37,450 nucleotides of DNA from Paucidesulfovibrio gracilis DSM 16080 (GCF_900167125.1 NZ_FUYC01000020.1:1-37450), one strand, 5' to 3'. Counted from the first letter of the stretch, positions 1 to 8,463 are shown. Notes: generated from the sequence alone by a model not told the origin. Translations and numbers: made by a program.

Positions 1-2
1 CT

Positions 3-65
3 TTTCCTGCGGTCAACGATGAAAACGACTGCACCACAGGCTGCTCCAAAGAGGTGAGATGCTAG
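3..65 (+). CDS. Possible 3' end of an upstream gene
   Basis: Frame 3 is open from the window edge to a TAG at 63-65 and would end ...CTTGCSKEVRC. Only 20 residues are visible, so no function can be given. Frame 1 is also open to a TGA at 55-57, so the choice of frame is a guess based on residue composition. Confidence 0.2.
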   Translation, partial: FPAVNDENDCTTGCSKEVRC

Positions 66-77
66 GCGCAAGAAAAA

Positions 78-117
78 TGCAAGGCCGACGCGTATATCTA
101 ATACGCGAGGATTTGCA
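78..117. repeat. Imperfect inverted repeat (hairpin)
   Basis: The inner arms CGCGTAT (89-95) and ATACGCG (101-107) pair around a 5-nt loop. The outer arms TGCAA (78-82) and TTGCA (113-117) extend the structure. It lies between the possible upstream gene end and the convergent radical SAM gene. There is no clear T-run, so it is described only as a hairpin. It could be a weak bidirectional terminator or a small dispersed repeat. Confidence 0.4.
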
Positions 118-160
118 GTTTTCGCAGCAACGCCGCAGATGGCCTCTTTGGGGCAGCCTG

Positions 161-1186
161 TCAGGGGTGGAAGACAATAAAATCCCGCCCCCGCCAAGAG
201 CGCAGGGTTACGCCCGCCCGTTGCCAGCAACGCCGCAATTCCGCGCGGTGGCCCATGATTTCTCCGGAAAACCGTTGCGGATACCGCAACAGCTTGGGAC
301 CATCGCCCAACGGCAGAGCCATGGTCCGCACATGGTCAAACAGCGCCAGGGAGCGCACCATCTGCCCCAGGGCCGGGTGCCACGGTCCATCCAACAGCGC
401 GTCCAACAACGCAGGCTCCGGATGCAGCCCCACCCGCAGTATCGGAATGCAGGCCCGAAACAACGCCCCCAAAGCCAGCGCCAGTTCCTGACGGGTTCGG
501 GTCAGACTCCAAGGGCGATAGCCTCCCTTTTGCCAAGTTTGCGCCAGCGGGGTTTTGTCGATGACCACACACGGGTAGAGCCGCACGCCTTGCGGAGCGA
601 GCCGAACAGTCTGTTCCACGTCGTTTTGGAAAATTCCTGGGAGGTCGCCGGGCAAGCCGGGCATGAGCTGCACGCCCAGGTCCAAACCGGCCTCGCGCAC
701 GTTGCGGCAGCCTTGCAGCGCCTGGGCCGCGGTGTACCCCCGGCCCGAAGCCAGGAGCGCTTGGTCGTTGAAACTCTGGATTCCCAATTCCACCACATCC
801 AGCCCCATGTCCCGCAGGGCGGCGAGTCGGTCCGGGGCAACGGTGTCGGGCCGCGTGGAGCAGCGTACCCGCCGGATCAGGCCCGTGGCGCGATGCCGAG
901 CAGCCAATTCCAAAAACCGTTCGGGCCAGGGGGCGGGCAGGGCCGTGAACGTGCCGCCAAACAGGGCCAGCTCCAGGCTGCGGCGCGGCCTGCGCTGCTC
1001 CTCCTGCTCCAGGTCGCGCTGTAATGCGGCATGCATTTGTTCCAGGGGGCGGACCCCCTGGCCGGTTTGCCGGTCCTGGCCGCAGAACACGCAGCGGTGC
1101 GGGCAACCCGCAAAGGGAAGAAACACGGGCCACGTTTGTGGCCCGCGTGGTTTGGTCTCAGGATGGGGAAAGCGTCGCCACCGCAT
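161..1186 (-). CDS. Radical SAM protein, Elp3-like class
   Basis: The product is 341 aa. The radical SAM cluster motif is visible near the N-terminus as GCPHRCVFC, with Cys28, Cys32 and Cys35 in CxxxCxxC spacing, so a 4Fe-4S cluster and S-adenosylmethionine cleavage are expected. The following region (ALFGGTFTALP, then VELGIQSFN) fits the glycine-rich SAM-binding strands of the COG1243/Elp3-like group. The C-terminal half lacks an obvious acetyltransferase domain, and the length is typical of short bacterial radical SAM enzymes of unknown substrate. The ATG at 1186 gives a sensible N-terminus. The next gene, on the same strand, ends about 36 bp away. The substrate cannot be named from sequence. 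Confidence 0.8.
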   Translation of the reverse strand: MRWRRFPHPETKPRGPQTWPVFLPFAGCPHRCVFCGQDRQTGQGVRPLEQMHAALQRDLEQEEQRRPRRSLELALFGGTFTALPAPWPERFLELAARHRATGLIRRVRCSTRPDTVAPDRLAALRDMGLDVVELGIQSFNDQALLASGRGYTAAQALQGCRNVREAGLDLGVQLMPGLPGDLPGIFQNDVEQTVRLAPQGVRLYPCVVIDKTPLAQTWQKGGYRPWSLTRTRQELALALGALFRACIPILRVGLHPEPALLDALLDGPWHPALGQMVRSLALFDHVRTMALPLGDGPKLLRYPQRFSGEIMGHRAELRRCWQRAGVTLRSWRGRDFIVFHP

Positions 1187-1222
1187 GGAATGAACGCTCC
1201 GGCGCCATGGCGCGCTGTTTGA

Positions 1223-2350
1223 TCAGCCCAGCAGGGCCGTGCACACGGCGTCCTGATCCGCCTCGCTCAGATAAGGCGACATGGGCAGGGCAAAGATGCG
1301 CTCGCCCACGGATTCACTCACGGGCAGGTCGCCGCGCTTATAGCCCAGGTCGGCATAGGCGGTCTGAAGGTGCAGGGGAGTGGGGTAATAGATGGCCGAT
1401 GGCACGTCTGCCTGGCGCAATTGGGCCTGAAGGGCGTCGCGGTGGGCGGAATCCTTGGCCTGCACCGAATATTGCGCCCAGACGCAGAGCATGTCCTCGG
1501 GAATCAGGGGCAGAACCAACCCGCTTTGGGCCAGCTTTTCATTGTAGCGCCGGGCCACGGTCTGGCGGACTTGAATTTCTTCGGGGAAAATGGCCAGCTT
1601 GGGCAGGAGCACGGCGGCCTGGATGGTGTCCATGCGGGCGTTCAGGCCGATGCGTACGTTATCGTATTTGTCCTCTCCCTGGCCGTGGACCCGCAGGGAC
1701 TGCATGATATCCTGCAATTCATCGGAATCCGTGAAGCACGCGCCGCCGTCGCCATAGCAGCCCAGGGGCTTGGCCGGGAAAAAGGAGGTGCAGGCGATGT
1801 CGCCCAGGGAGGCGGTCTTGACGCCCTTGTATTCCGCGCCAAAGGATTGGGCCGCGTCCACAATGACCCGCAGGTCGTTGGTTTCGGCAATCTTCAGGAT
1901 GCGATCGTAGTCCGCGGGCAGACCAAAGATGTCCACGGGCATGACGGCGCGGGGCGTCAGCTCGGGCCGGGCGATGCGCAGATCCCGGATGGCGGTTTCG
2001 AGCCGGGCCGGATCCAGGTTATAGGTCGCGGGATCAATGTCCACAAACACGGGCGTGGCCCCGGTGAGCACGATGGTTTCGGCTGTGGCCATAAAGGTGA
2101 ACGGCGAGGTGAACACCGCATCCCCCGGGCCGATGTTCAGAGCCATAAGCGCCAAAAGCAGCGCGTCCGTTCCCGAACCGCAGGAAAGGGCGTGGCGGGT
2201 TCCGGCAAAGGCCGCGGCCTTGCTTTCAAATTCCGCGATTTCCGGACCCATGACATAGCGTCCATGCTCCAGCACGTTGCGGATGTTCTGGTCCACTTCT
2301 TCCTGAATGCGTGCATACTGGGATTTCAGATCAATGAAGGGAATGCCCAT
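1223..2350 (-). CDS. DegT/DnrJ/EryC1 aminotransferase, WbpE-like
   Basis: A PLP-dependent nucleotide-sugar aminotransferase of 375 aa. The start at 2350 (MGIPFIDLKSQYARI) is chosen over longer in-frame options because an AAGGA sits about 7 nt upstream and the protein then begins exactly as family members do. The motif SFFPAKPLGCYGDGGA carries the Schiff-base lysine (Lys194), and VDAAQSFGA carries the PLP-binding Asp165. From memory, the block HGRYVMGPE...CTSFFPAKPLGCYGDGG closely resembles WbpE, which aminates UDP-3-keto-GlcNAcA in O-antigen synthesis. The exact substrate here is inferred. No other enzyme of that pathway lies beside it, so it may work with a distant glycan locus. It is expected to be cytoplasmic. 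Confidence 0.88.
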   Translation of the reverse strand: MGIPFIDLKSQYARIQEEVDQNIRNVLEHGRYVMGPEIAEFESKAAAFAGTRHALSCGSGTDALLLALMALNIGPGDAVFTSPFTFMATAETIVLTGATPVFVDIDPATYNLDPARLETAIRDLRIARPELTPRAVMPVDIFGLPADYDRILKIAETNDLRVIVDAAQSFGAEYKGVKTASLGDIACTSFFPAKPLGCYGDGGACFTDSDELQDIMQSLRVHGQGEDKYDNVRIGLNARMDTIQAAVLLPKLAIFPEEIQVRQTVARRYNEKLAQSGLVLPLIPEDMLCVWAQYSVQAKDSAHRDALQAQLRQADVPSAIYYPTPLHLQTAYADLGYKRGDLPVSESVGERIFALPMSPYLSEADQDAVCTALLG

Positions 2351-2602
2351 GGTGATATCCTTCTTACGAGTGCTTGCGGACCCCGGACAGGATCGGGTGT
2401 TGCGGGTTTCGGGGGAAGCGTCCATCGGCTGCCCAACGGCACGGCACAGCGCGTTGCTTGGTTTTTGCCAAAAATTCCCAAAGGAATGGAGGGAGTTATA
2501 CCATTCTTCGCGTTGTGCGCTACGTCTTGTCACAGCCCGTGGCCGGGACTTGTTTGCCCTTTTTGCTATCGGTTTTCCCGTGCGGAAGCAAGCGGGGCGG
2601 GT

Positions 2603-4039
2603 CTACGGAAAGTCCGGCGGCGGCAACACAGGTGCCCATTCCACGGCTTCGTCCGAAAGAATGGTGCGGCGCTCGGGCAGATGATCCGGCAGGGGGCTGA
2701 ACTGGTCGGGCTGCTCCGCGCGCATCCACCAGAGAAACCGTCCCACACCCGGCACACTGCGGCAGAGCAGCATATCGTGATCCCATTGAAAAGCCCGGTC
2801 CGTGAGCATGTAGCAGTTGTCCTCAAGGCAGAAATTGCCCTTGGCATTGACGCTGACGCGTTGCCATCCCGAGGCGCACGGTTCGGCCGCGTCGCCCGCG
2901 TCCGGCACCAGGGTACGGTTGAGAAGACCGGTTCGGCTGTCGTACAGCCGCACCATGCCGTCCAGATCGCGCACACGGATCAAATGCCGCTTTGGGCAAT
3001 GGCGCACGTCGAATTCCGGGTACCCGGCATACTCCGCGAGATGCGGAACATTGCCCCAGGTGGTGTAGCGCAGGACACCGTCATCTAAAAAAAACTGCGC
3101 CATTTTCCGGCTGAAGGGTACCTGGGTTCGGGTTTGCAGATCCCAGGCGAACCGGCGGCCCGCTGCCGTGGTCAACACCAGATAGCGGCCCTGAAACCGG
3201 GCCTGGGCAAAAGGACCGCCCCGGGCCTGGAACCGATCCATGATCCGGGCAGCGGGATTGCTTTCCCGGGCGTTGATCAGGGTGATGCGTCCCTGGGGCG
3301 AAACACTGAAGAGCATACCGCCCTCTGGACCAAATCCCAAGGCCAGTACGGTTCCCCCGAGGTCGGCCAGAGGCTTTGGCTCCTGGCTGGGCGAGCCGAA
3401 CCAGATCCGGCCCGCATCATCGGCCAGCGCCAGGAAACGACCTCCCGAAGACACGGCCATGGTCTGCACCGGCGCAGGCACGGCCAACTCCTCGGTCCGC
3501 TCGCATCGGCGCACGTCGTAGACATAGACCACATCCCGGGCCTGGCCCTGCACGGCCAGGTAGGGGGAGTCCGGCCGCCAGGCCATGTTGCGCACCGCAC
3601 CAGGAACCGGAAGATCCGTTCGCGCACAGGAAAACGCGCCGTACACGCGGATCTGCCCGTCCCGGGTGCCAAGGGCCAGGGCGGAACGCGAACCCTGGAA
3701 ATCCGAAACCTGGGGCGCCAGATCCAGGGTGGCTGGACCATGGGAAAAAAGGTGGTATCCCGGGCCATAGCGACCGGTGCCGTCGGCGGTTTCCAGCAGC
3801 GGAACCGAGGGTTTATACAGTTGGTTCAGTCGAAACGCCTGGGCATCGCGCACCGTGGCCAAATATTGCGGCAGGGTCAGCCCCTGGTAGGCATTTTCCG
3901 CATCCGGCATCGGCCTGGCACATGCTGCGACCGCCAAAAACATGGCCACCCCGAGCCAAAACCGCAAATAACGCCATCCAGCGGCAAAACCATGCGGAAC
4001 CATGGCAGGACCGGTTCCAGTGCAACTTTTTTCGACCAT
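2603..4039 (-). CDS. WD40/YVTN-like propeller lipoprotein
   Basis: About 478 aa from the ATG at 4039 (MVEKSC...), which has an AGG/GGAG region upstream. A later ATG at 4003 is also possible. A hydrophobic stretch ends in FLAVAAC, a good lipobox, so the mature protein should be a lipid-anchored lipoprotein. The body holds repeated beta-propeller-like units such as GSRSALALGTRDGQIRVYG, GAVRNMAWRPDSPYLAV and PVQTMAVSSGGRFLALAD, and later segments of similar rhythm. The C-terminal part contains several cysteines (CPKRH, CASGW, CLEDNCY) that may form disulfides. No catalytic motif is visible; a scaffold or envelope role is inferred. No sensible homologue name can be given. Confidence 0.75.
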   Translation of the reverse strand: MVEKSCTGTGPAMVPHGFAAGWRYLRFWLGVAMFLAVAACARPMPDAENAYQGLTLPQYLATVRDAQAFRLNQLYKPSVPLLETADGTGRYGPGYHLFSHGPATLDLAPQVSDFQGSRSALALGTRDGQIRVYGAFSCARTDLPVPGAVRNMAWRPDSPYLAVQGQARDVVYVYDVRRCERTEELAVPAPVQTMAVSSGGRFLALADDAGRIWFGSPSQEPKPLADLGGTVLALGFGPEGGMLFSVSPQGRITLINARESNPAARIMDRFQARGGPFAQARFQGRYLVLTTAAGRRFAWDLQTRTQVPFSRKMAQFFLDDGVLRYTTWGNVPHLAEYAGYPEFDVRHCPKRHLIRVRDLDGMVRLYDSRTGLLNRTLVPDAGDAAEPCASGWQRVSVNAKGNFCLEDNCYMLTDRAFQWDHDMLLCRSVPGVGRFLWWMRAEQPDQFSPLPDHLPERRTILSDEAVEWAPVLPPPDFP

Positions 4040-4206
4040 GCGTGACCTGTACTCCAATCCGGTCCGGGCTGGCAACTTTCCCCCTGGTCCGCTTGCCCGG
4101 GATGCATCCTGCTGGTATTGCATTGCTACGAATTGCGGATACGCGACCGTCCGTCCGGCGTTGCCGGACATGGGCCGCGCATCCGAGCAACCAACGGAGA
4201 AAAGAA

Positions 4207-4629
4207 ATGCAGATCAAGACGTTGCTGTTACCTGTGGATGGTTCCCCCTGCTCGGACCGCGCCGTGAACTATGCTCTGGGATTTTGCGAATTGGTACAGG
4301 CCCGACTGGTACTCCTGCACGTCCACAAGGCCGTGCCGCAGACCCTGGGCAAGCCCAATTTCGATGAGGCCATGGATCGTCTGCGCAAAGAGGCCCAGGA
4401 TGTTCTTCAACCCTATGAGGACATGCTCGCCGAAACCGCCGTGGAATACGAAAGCCGCATCGTGAGCGGACCAACGGCCGAAGTGATCTTTGACGTGGCC
4501 AAGGCGGAATCCTGCGACCTGATCATCATGGGATCCAAAGGCAAGAGCGATCTGGAAGGGCTGATGGTGGGCAGCGTGACCCACAAGGTGCTGCACGTGG
4601 CGCCCTGCCCGGTGCTGGTCATCCACTGA
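4207..4629 (+). CDS. Universal stress protein (UspA family)
   Basis: A 140-aa single-domain Usp. The start at 4207 follows GGAG at 4196-4199 with 7-nt spacing. The N-terminus MQIKTLLLPVDGSPCSDRA is the usual first strand and Asp loop. The C-terminal motif GSKGKSDLEGLMVGSVTHKVL fits the G-2x-G-9x-G(S/T) ATP-binding signature exactly, so it is likely an ATP-binding Usp. It ends CPVLVIH, typical of the last strand. It stands alone between a leftward lipoprotein gene and a rightward sugar-enzyme pair. It is probably cytoplasmic and dimeric, modulating stress survival; its specific role is unknown. Confidence 0.93.
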   Translation: MQIKTLLLPVDGSPCSDRAVNYALGFCELVQARLVLLHVHKAVPQTLGKPNFDEAMDRLRKEAQDVLQPYEDMLAETAVEYESRIVSGPTAEVIFDVAKAESCDLIIMGSKGKSDLEGLMVGSVTHKVLHVAPCPVLVIH

Positions 4630-4812
4630 CCCTGGACGACCGGCGGGCAACGGCGTATAGCCACGCCAGGAAAACAACGGACCGCGTTTTCTTCCGCCCG
4701 GCAACAAAGGGCGTTCCCTCCCGGAATACACCCAGGAACACGCCCGTGCGCAGGGACGAATACGCGATCCATAACTACATGATTTTCGGTACAGCCTGGA
4801 GAACGCACAATC

Positions 4813-5976
4813 ATGCCTGTCCGACCCAAAGAGCGCTTCCTTGTCTTCGGCTCCCCGCGCATTGAGGAAGCCGAGGTGGAGGAGGTCGCCGGGAGCCTTC
4901 GCAGCGGCTGGCTCGGCACCGGTCCCAAAGTAGCCCGGTTCGAACGCGATTTCGCCGCATATAAGCAAGTCAACCACGCCGCGGCCTTCAACTCCTGCAC
5001 AGCCGCGCTGCACCTCAGCCTGGTGGCCCTGGGCCTGGAACCGGGCGACGAGGTCATCACCACCCCCCTGACATTTTGCGCCACGGTCAACGCCATCATC
5101 CACGCGGGCGGTGTTCCCGTGCTGGCGGACGTGGATCCCGTGACCATGAACCTGGATCCCGAGGCCGTGCGCCAACGCATCACACCGCGCACCAAGGCCA
5201 TCCTGCCGGTACACTTTGCGGGCCGCCCCTGCGACATGGACGCGCTGCTCGCCCTGGCCGACGAATACGGGCTGCGCATCGTGGAAGATTGCGCCCATGC
5301 CATTGAATCCACCTACAAAGGCCGTGCCTGCGGCACGTTCGGGGATTTCGGCTGCTTCAGCTTCTACGTGACCAAAAACGTGGTCACCGGCGAAGGCGGC
5401 ATGGTCCTGGCCCGACGCAAGGAAGACCTGGACCGCATCAAGGTGCTCGGCCTGCACGGTATGAGCGCGGACGCCTGGAAACGCTTCGGGGACGAGGGAT
5501 ATAAACACTACCAGGTGGTGGCCGCCGGCTTCAAATACAACATGATGGACATTCAGGCCGCCATCGGCATCCATCAGCTCAGCCGCGTGGAACGCTACTA
5601 CGAGCGGCGGCAACAGGTCTGGAACGCGTATGACCGCGCCTTTGCGGGCATGCCGCTGACCACGCCCGCTCCTCAGGAAACCGATACCCGCCACGCCCTG
5701 CATCTCTATTCCGTGCTTGTGGATGAGGCGCGCACCGGCGTGAGCCGGGACCGCTTCCTGCAACGCATGACCGCCGAAAATATCGGCGTGGGCGTGCATT
5801 ACCTCGGCTTGCCGGAACAACCATATTATCAAGAACGATTCGGCTGGCGGCCCGACGATACGCCGCACGCCACGCGCATCGGTCGGCAAACCGTAAGCCT
5901 GCCCCTTTCGGCCAAGCTTACGGACACGGATATTCAGGACGTAGTTGAGGCGGTGCATATCGCCCTGGAATCATGA
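4813..5976 (+). CDS. DegT/DnrJ/EryC1 sugar aminotransferase
   Basis: A PLP aminotransferase of 387 aa. SFYVTKNVVTGEGGM carries the PLP lysine (Lys188), and VEDCAHAIES carries the PLP-binding Asp/His region. SGWLGTGPKVARFE near residue 32 is the usual family opening. Start at 4813, with GGAG upstream at somewhat long spacing. The next gene, 16 bp downstream, is a PglD/NeuD-like acyltransferase, so the pair probably makes an acylated amino-sugar nucleotide: aminotransfer to a 4-keto sugar, then N-acylation, as in the PglE-PglD step of bacillosamine synthesis. A matching dehydratase is not in the window, so the exact sugar is unproven. Confidence 0.9.
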   Translation: MPVRPKERFLVFGSPRIEEAEVEEVAGSLRSGWLGTGPKVARFERDFAAYKQVNHAAAFNSCTAALHLSLVALGLEPGDEVITTPLTFCATVNAIIHAGGVPVLADVDPVTMNLDPEAVRQRITPRTKAILPVHFAGRPCDMDALLALADEYGLRIVEDCAHAIESTYKGRACGTFGDFGCFSFYVTKNVVTGEGGMVLARRKEDLDRIKVLGLHGMSADAWKRFGDEGYKHYQVVAAGFKYNMMDIQAAIGIHQLSRVERYYERRQQVWNAYDRAFAGMPLTTPAPQETDTRHALHLYSVLVDEARTGVSRDRFLQRMTAENIGVGVHYLGLPEQPYYQERFGWRPDDTPHATRIGRQTVSLPLSAKLTDTDIQDVVEAVHIALES

Positions 5977-5992
5977 CCAAAGGGGACAGGCA

Positions 5993-6616
5993 ATGAAGGT
6001 GGTCATCATCGGCGCCGGGGGACACGGTCAAGTCGTGGCCGATATTCTTTTTCACATGTGGACCAAGGGTCGCGACCTGGAGCTGGTCGGCTTCGTGGAT
6101 GACGATCCCGAACGCGAAGGCACAAGCGTGCTCGGACTGAAAGTGCTCGGCCCGGTGAACAAACTCGACCACATCGGGCATGAAGCCGTGATCGTGGCCC
6201 TGGACGACAACCGCGCACGGCTGGAAATGACCGAACGACTGGATGACGAACGCATGATCAATGCGATCCATCCCTCGGCCGTGCTCGCGCCGGACGTTTC
6301 CGTCAAGCCCGGGGGCGTGGTCTGCGCCGGAGCCGTGATCAATCCCGGCACCATCATGGAACGCGGGGCCATCGTAAATACCGGAGCCATCGTGGATCAT
6401 AACTGTACCCTGAACGAATTCAGCCATGTGGGTCCGGGCGTGAACCTGGGCGAGGGCGTACACGTCGGACAAGGCACCCTGATAGGACTCGGTGCCAGCC
6501 TGATTCCCAAACTGCGGCTGGGAAACTGGTCCGTGGTCGGTGCCGGGGCCGTAACCACCCGGGATGTCCCAGACTCCGAAACCTGGGTCGGCGTTCCCGC
6601 ACGAAAATTGTCCTGA
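5993..6616 (+). CDS. PglD/NeuD-like left-handed beta-helix acyltransferase
   Basis: A 207-aa sugar acyltransferase. The ATG at 5993 follows AGGGGACAGG and removes a poor 16-residue extension. Residues 1-90 form the small Rossmann-like nucleotide-sugar domain (MKVVIIGAGGHGQVVADI...GFVDDDPE). From about residue 97 hexapeptide repeats begin (IHPSAVLAPDVSVKPGGVVCAGAVINPG). The expected catalytic histidine is in NTGAIVDHNC. Members transfer acetyl from acetyl-CoA to the amine or hydroxyl of a UDP- or CMP-sugar, as trimers in the cytoplasm. The tight link to the upstream aminotransferase favours N-acetylation of that enzyme's product (inferred). The 375-bp repeat begins 7 bp after its stop codon. 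Confidence 0.9.
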   Translation: MKVVIIGAGGHGQVVADILFHMWTKGRDLELVGFVDDDPEREGTSVLGLKVLGPVNKLDHIGHEAVIVALDDNRARLEMTERLDDERMINAIHPSAVLAPDVSVKPGGVVCAGAVINPGTIMERGAIVNTGAIVDHNCTLNEFSHVGPGVNLGEGVHVGQGTLIGLGASLIPKLRLGNWSVVGAGAVTTRDVPDSETWVGVPARKLS

Positions 6617-6622
6617 AAAACG

Positions 6623-6997
6623 GCCTTCGGCGACCAGGGGGAAAACCTTTCTGAAGAAAGGTTCTTCCCCCTGGACCCCCTTTCCAAAGACTTTTACCGG
6701 CTCCAGGCCTGCGGCCTGTCGCGGGTAGCCCCCCCCTTTCTTACATGATCTATTTGTTTCCCCCTCCCAAAGCAAAAGAACGGCCGAAGCCGTTCTTTTG
6801 CTTTGGGGCGCACCGTTGCCGCGAGTTTTGGGAGGGCGGAGCCATCCCGGAAATCGCGGCAACATGAGATCACGCCGCCGCGCTGCTGCGTCTGACCACC
6901 CCCGGACGTCCTCTCAGCCCACGCCCCCGGCCGCGCGCAAGCGCGAGACCGGTAAACGGGGGTCCAGGGGGCCGCGGGCCTCCTGGTCGCCGAAGGC
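6623..6997 (-). repeat. Hairpin-rich TIR element, copy A
   Basis: A 375-bp dispersed element. Its ends are perfect 16-bp inverted repeats: GCCTTCGGCGACCAGG at 6623-6638 and its reverse complement at 6982-6997. Inside are three hairpins. One is near 6635-6682, with CTTTCTGAAGAAAG at its tip. One is a perfect 16-bp stem at 6769-6784/6789-6804 with a CGAA loop, extended by CC/GG. The third has GTTGCCGCGA-type arms at about 6818-6865. The same sequence recurs inverted at 27566-27945, and its beginning recurs at 37380. It fills the space between two convergent genes. No protein is convincingly encoded. It is a MITE-like or structured-RNA repeat by shape; mobility is inferred. Confidence 0.8.
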
Positions 6998-7062
6998 ATG
7001 CTTTTTTCTCTCGTTCTCCTGGTGCGGACGTCCGGAAGAACGCCACAACATACTATCGTATT

Positions 7063-8235
7063 TTAAATAAAGCACTCAATTTCGTCCACGGGCTGACTGA
7101 GCAGGAATTTTCCATCCATGATCCAGCGTTTCAGCTCATTGGCCACTTCCAGGGACATTGGGTGTGATGTAACTGGAATAGATGGAATTTTTCGTCCATC
7201 CACCACAATTTCCCCGGACATGAGTTCTTCGAGTGTCACGTGTCCGAGCACGCGAGGCACCCCATTGGGATAATCATATCCGTAGTCGCGCACGGGCATT
7301 TGGATATCCGCGTTGGACACGCCGGTATGCCAGGCGATTTCCTCGTTGAGGATGGGGATGGGGATTCCCACGCCCACATTGAGGGAGGAACCGTATCCCA
7401 CCACGGACACGCCACGCAGGTAGCGGGCGTTCATTTGTTTCATATCGCCCTTGACCATCAGTGTTCCGGCCGGAGTGGTCGGAATGCCGTATTCATTGCG
7501 CGGCGGTTTGGGATTATGCTGTGTGCCTGCGCCGATCACGTATCCGATGCCGCCGGCCAGGAAGATGCGTGTTCCCATGCCAATGGTCTTGAACAGCGGA
7601 TCGTTGAACAGGGGCGAGAGTGCGCCCGAGGTGGCGAAGTTGGCGTTGCGCGACTTGGGCTTGAGCGGTCCCATGTATGTATAAATGGTCCGGCTGGTCA
7701 GGTTCACGGCGCAATTGTAGTTTTGGTAGCAGTTGCGCGGGTTGATCAGCCAGGCATTGGGCAAATCGGCCAGGGTCACGTCTTTATCGAGCTTACGGCG
7801 CGGATAGCAATCCGTACCATAGGCGCGTGCCTTGAGGTGTACGGCCTTACCGCGCACAAGGTCTTCGATGACGTGTCCGCCGCCGTAGACGAAGCGGCCG
7901 GGGTGGACCTTGTTGAGCGGGTCATCCTCGGCAGGCTCTGTAGCGCCCAGGAAGGCATCCACAGCGGCCAAACCGCTATAGGCCGGGACCGTATTCATCC
8001 AAAGCTCGGAAACTTTCATCACGGGCGGTTCCTGCCCGATATTGAAGAGCATGCCCGAGGAGCACATGGTGGAGAACGTGCCGGTGGTGACAACGTCCAC
8101 TTCCTTGGCTGCCTTGACCTTGCCCAGACGACGGACTTCCGCGGTCATTTCCTCGGCATTGAGCACCACCGCCTTGCCCTTACGGATGCGCTCGTTGATT
8201 TCCTGAATGGTTTTATTGACCTGATGCGTGGCCAC
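7063..8235 (-). CDS. Homocysteine biosynthesis protein (DUF39/COG1900)
   Basis: About 390 aa. The start is GTG at 8235, because GGAGG lies about 6 nt upstream and no ATG fits; the open frame beyond it is only the shadow of dnaA. It matches the DUF39 family, which with a ferredoxin-like partner forms homocysteine from aspartate semialdehyde and a sulfur donor in methanogens and sulfate reducers. Conserved-looking cysteines include FSTMCSSGMLFN and NPRNCYQNYNC, and glycine-rich segments (GGIGYVIGAGTQHNPKPP; GVSVVGYGSSLNVGVGIP) dominate the middle. No CBS domains are attached. It is divergent from dnaA, with terminators between. The ferredoxin partner is not in the window. Confidence 0.88.
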   Translation of the reverse strand: MATHQVNKTIQEINERIRKGKAVVLNAEEMTAEVRRLGKVKAAKEVDVVTTGTFSTMCSSGMLFNIGQEPPVMKVSELWMNTVPAYSGLAAVDAFLGATEPAEDDPLNKVHPGRFVYGGGHVIEDLVRGKAVHLKARAYGTDCYPRRKLDKDVTLADLPNAWLINPRNCYQNYNCAVNLTSRTIYTYMGPLKPKSRNANFATSGALSPLFNDPLFKTIGMGTRIFLAGGIGYVIGAGTQHNPKPPRNEYGIPTTPAGTLMVKGDMKQMNARYLRGVSVVGYGSSLNVGVGIPIPILNEEIAWHTGVSNADIQMPVRDYGYDYPNGVPRVLGHVTLEELMSGEIVVDGRKIPSIPVTSHPMSLEVANELKRWIMDGKFLLSQPVDEIECFI

Positions 8236-8335
8236 GGATACCTCCGTTGAAACGAATGCTTGGAAAGACTCCGATAGTGTCCCAAATCGCTCCCAAACGC
8301 AATTTTTTTCCTGAATGGGTCGGAACGCGCCCGGT

Positions 8336-8360
8336 CCGCCCTTGGCTTGGGCGGGTTTTT
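8336..8360 (+). terminator. Weak terminator-like hairpin upstream of dnaA
   Basis: CCGCCC (8336-8341) pairs with GGGCGG (8349-8354) around a 7-nt loop and is followed by GTTTTT. It could stop rightward transcripts before dnaA, though no rightward gene precedes it within 1.1 kb. Confidence 0.45.
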
Positions 8361-8372
8361 GAGCTATATAAT
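8342..8372 (+). promoter_or_regulatory. Possible sigma70-like promoter for dnaA
   Basis: TTGGCT (8342-8347) and TATAAT (8367-8372) are separated by 19 bp. The -10 box is perfect, but the spacing is long and the -35 weak. Transcription would start near 8380 and run straight into the terminator hairpin at 8388-8419. Confidence 0.4.
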
Positions 8373-8387
8373 GATACGTTCCGGCGC

Positions 8388-8419
8388 GGCCCGAAACGAT
8401 GTGGTTCGGGCCTTTTTTT
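8388..8419 (+). terminator. Strong intrinsic terminator just upstream of dnaA
   Basis: A perfect 8-bp stem, GGCCCGAA (8388-8395) with TTCGGGCC (8405-8412), is followed by seven T residues. It ends 44 nt before the dnaA start, so dnaA transcription either begins after it or must read through it. Confidence 0.75.
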
Positions 8420-8463
8420 CGTTTTGCATTCCAATAACATACTAAATCAAAAAGAATCCTGCC

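Noticed and set aside
1370-3088. Long plus-strand frame opposite the aminotransferase and propeller lipoprotein genes
   Set aside because: It is the antisense of two well-supported genes, has no ribosome site, and its protein is low-complexity in the manner of GC-rich shadow frames.
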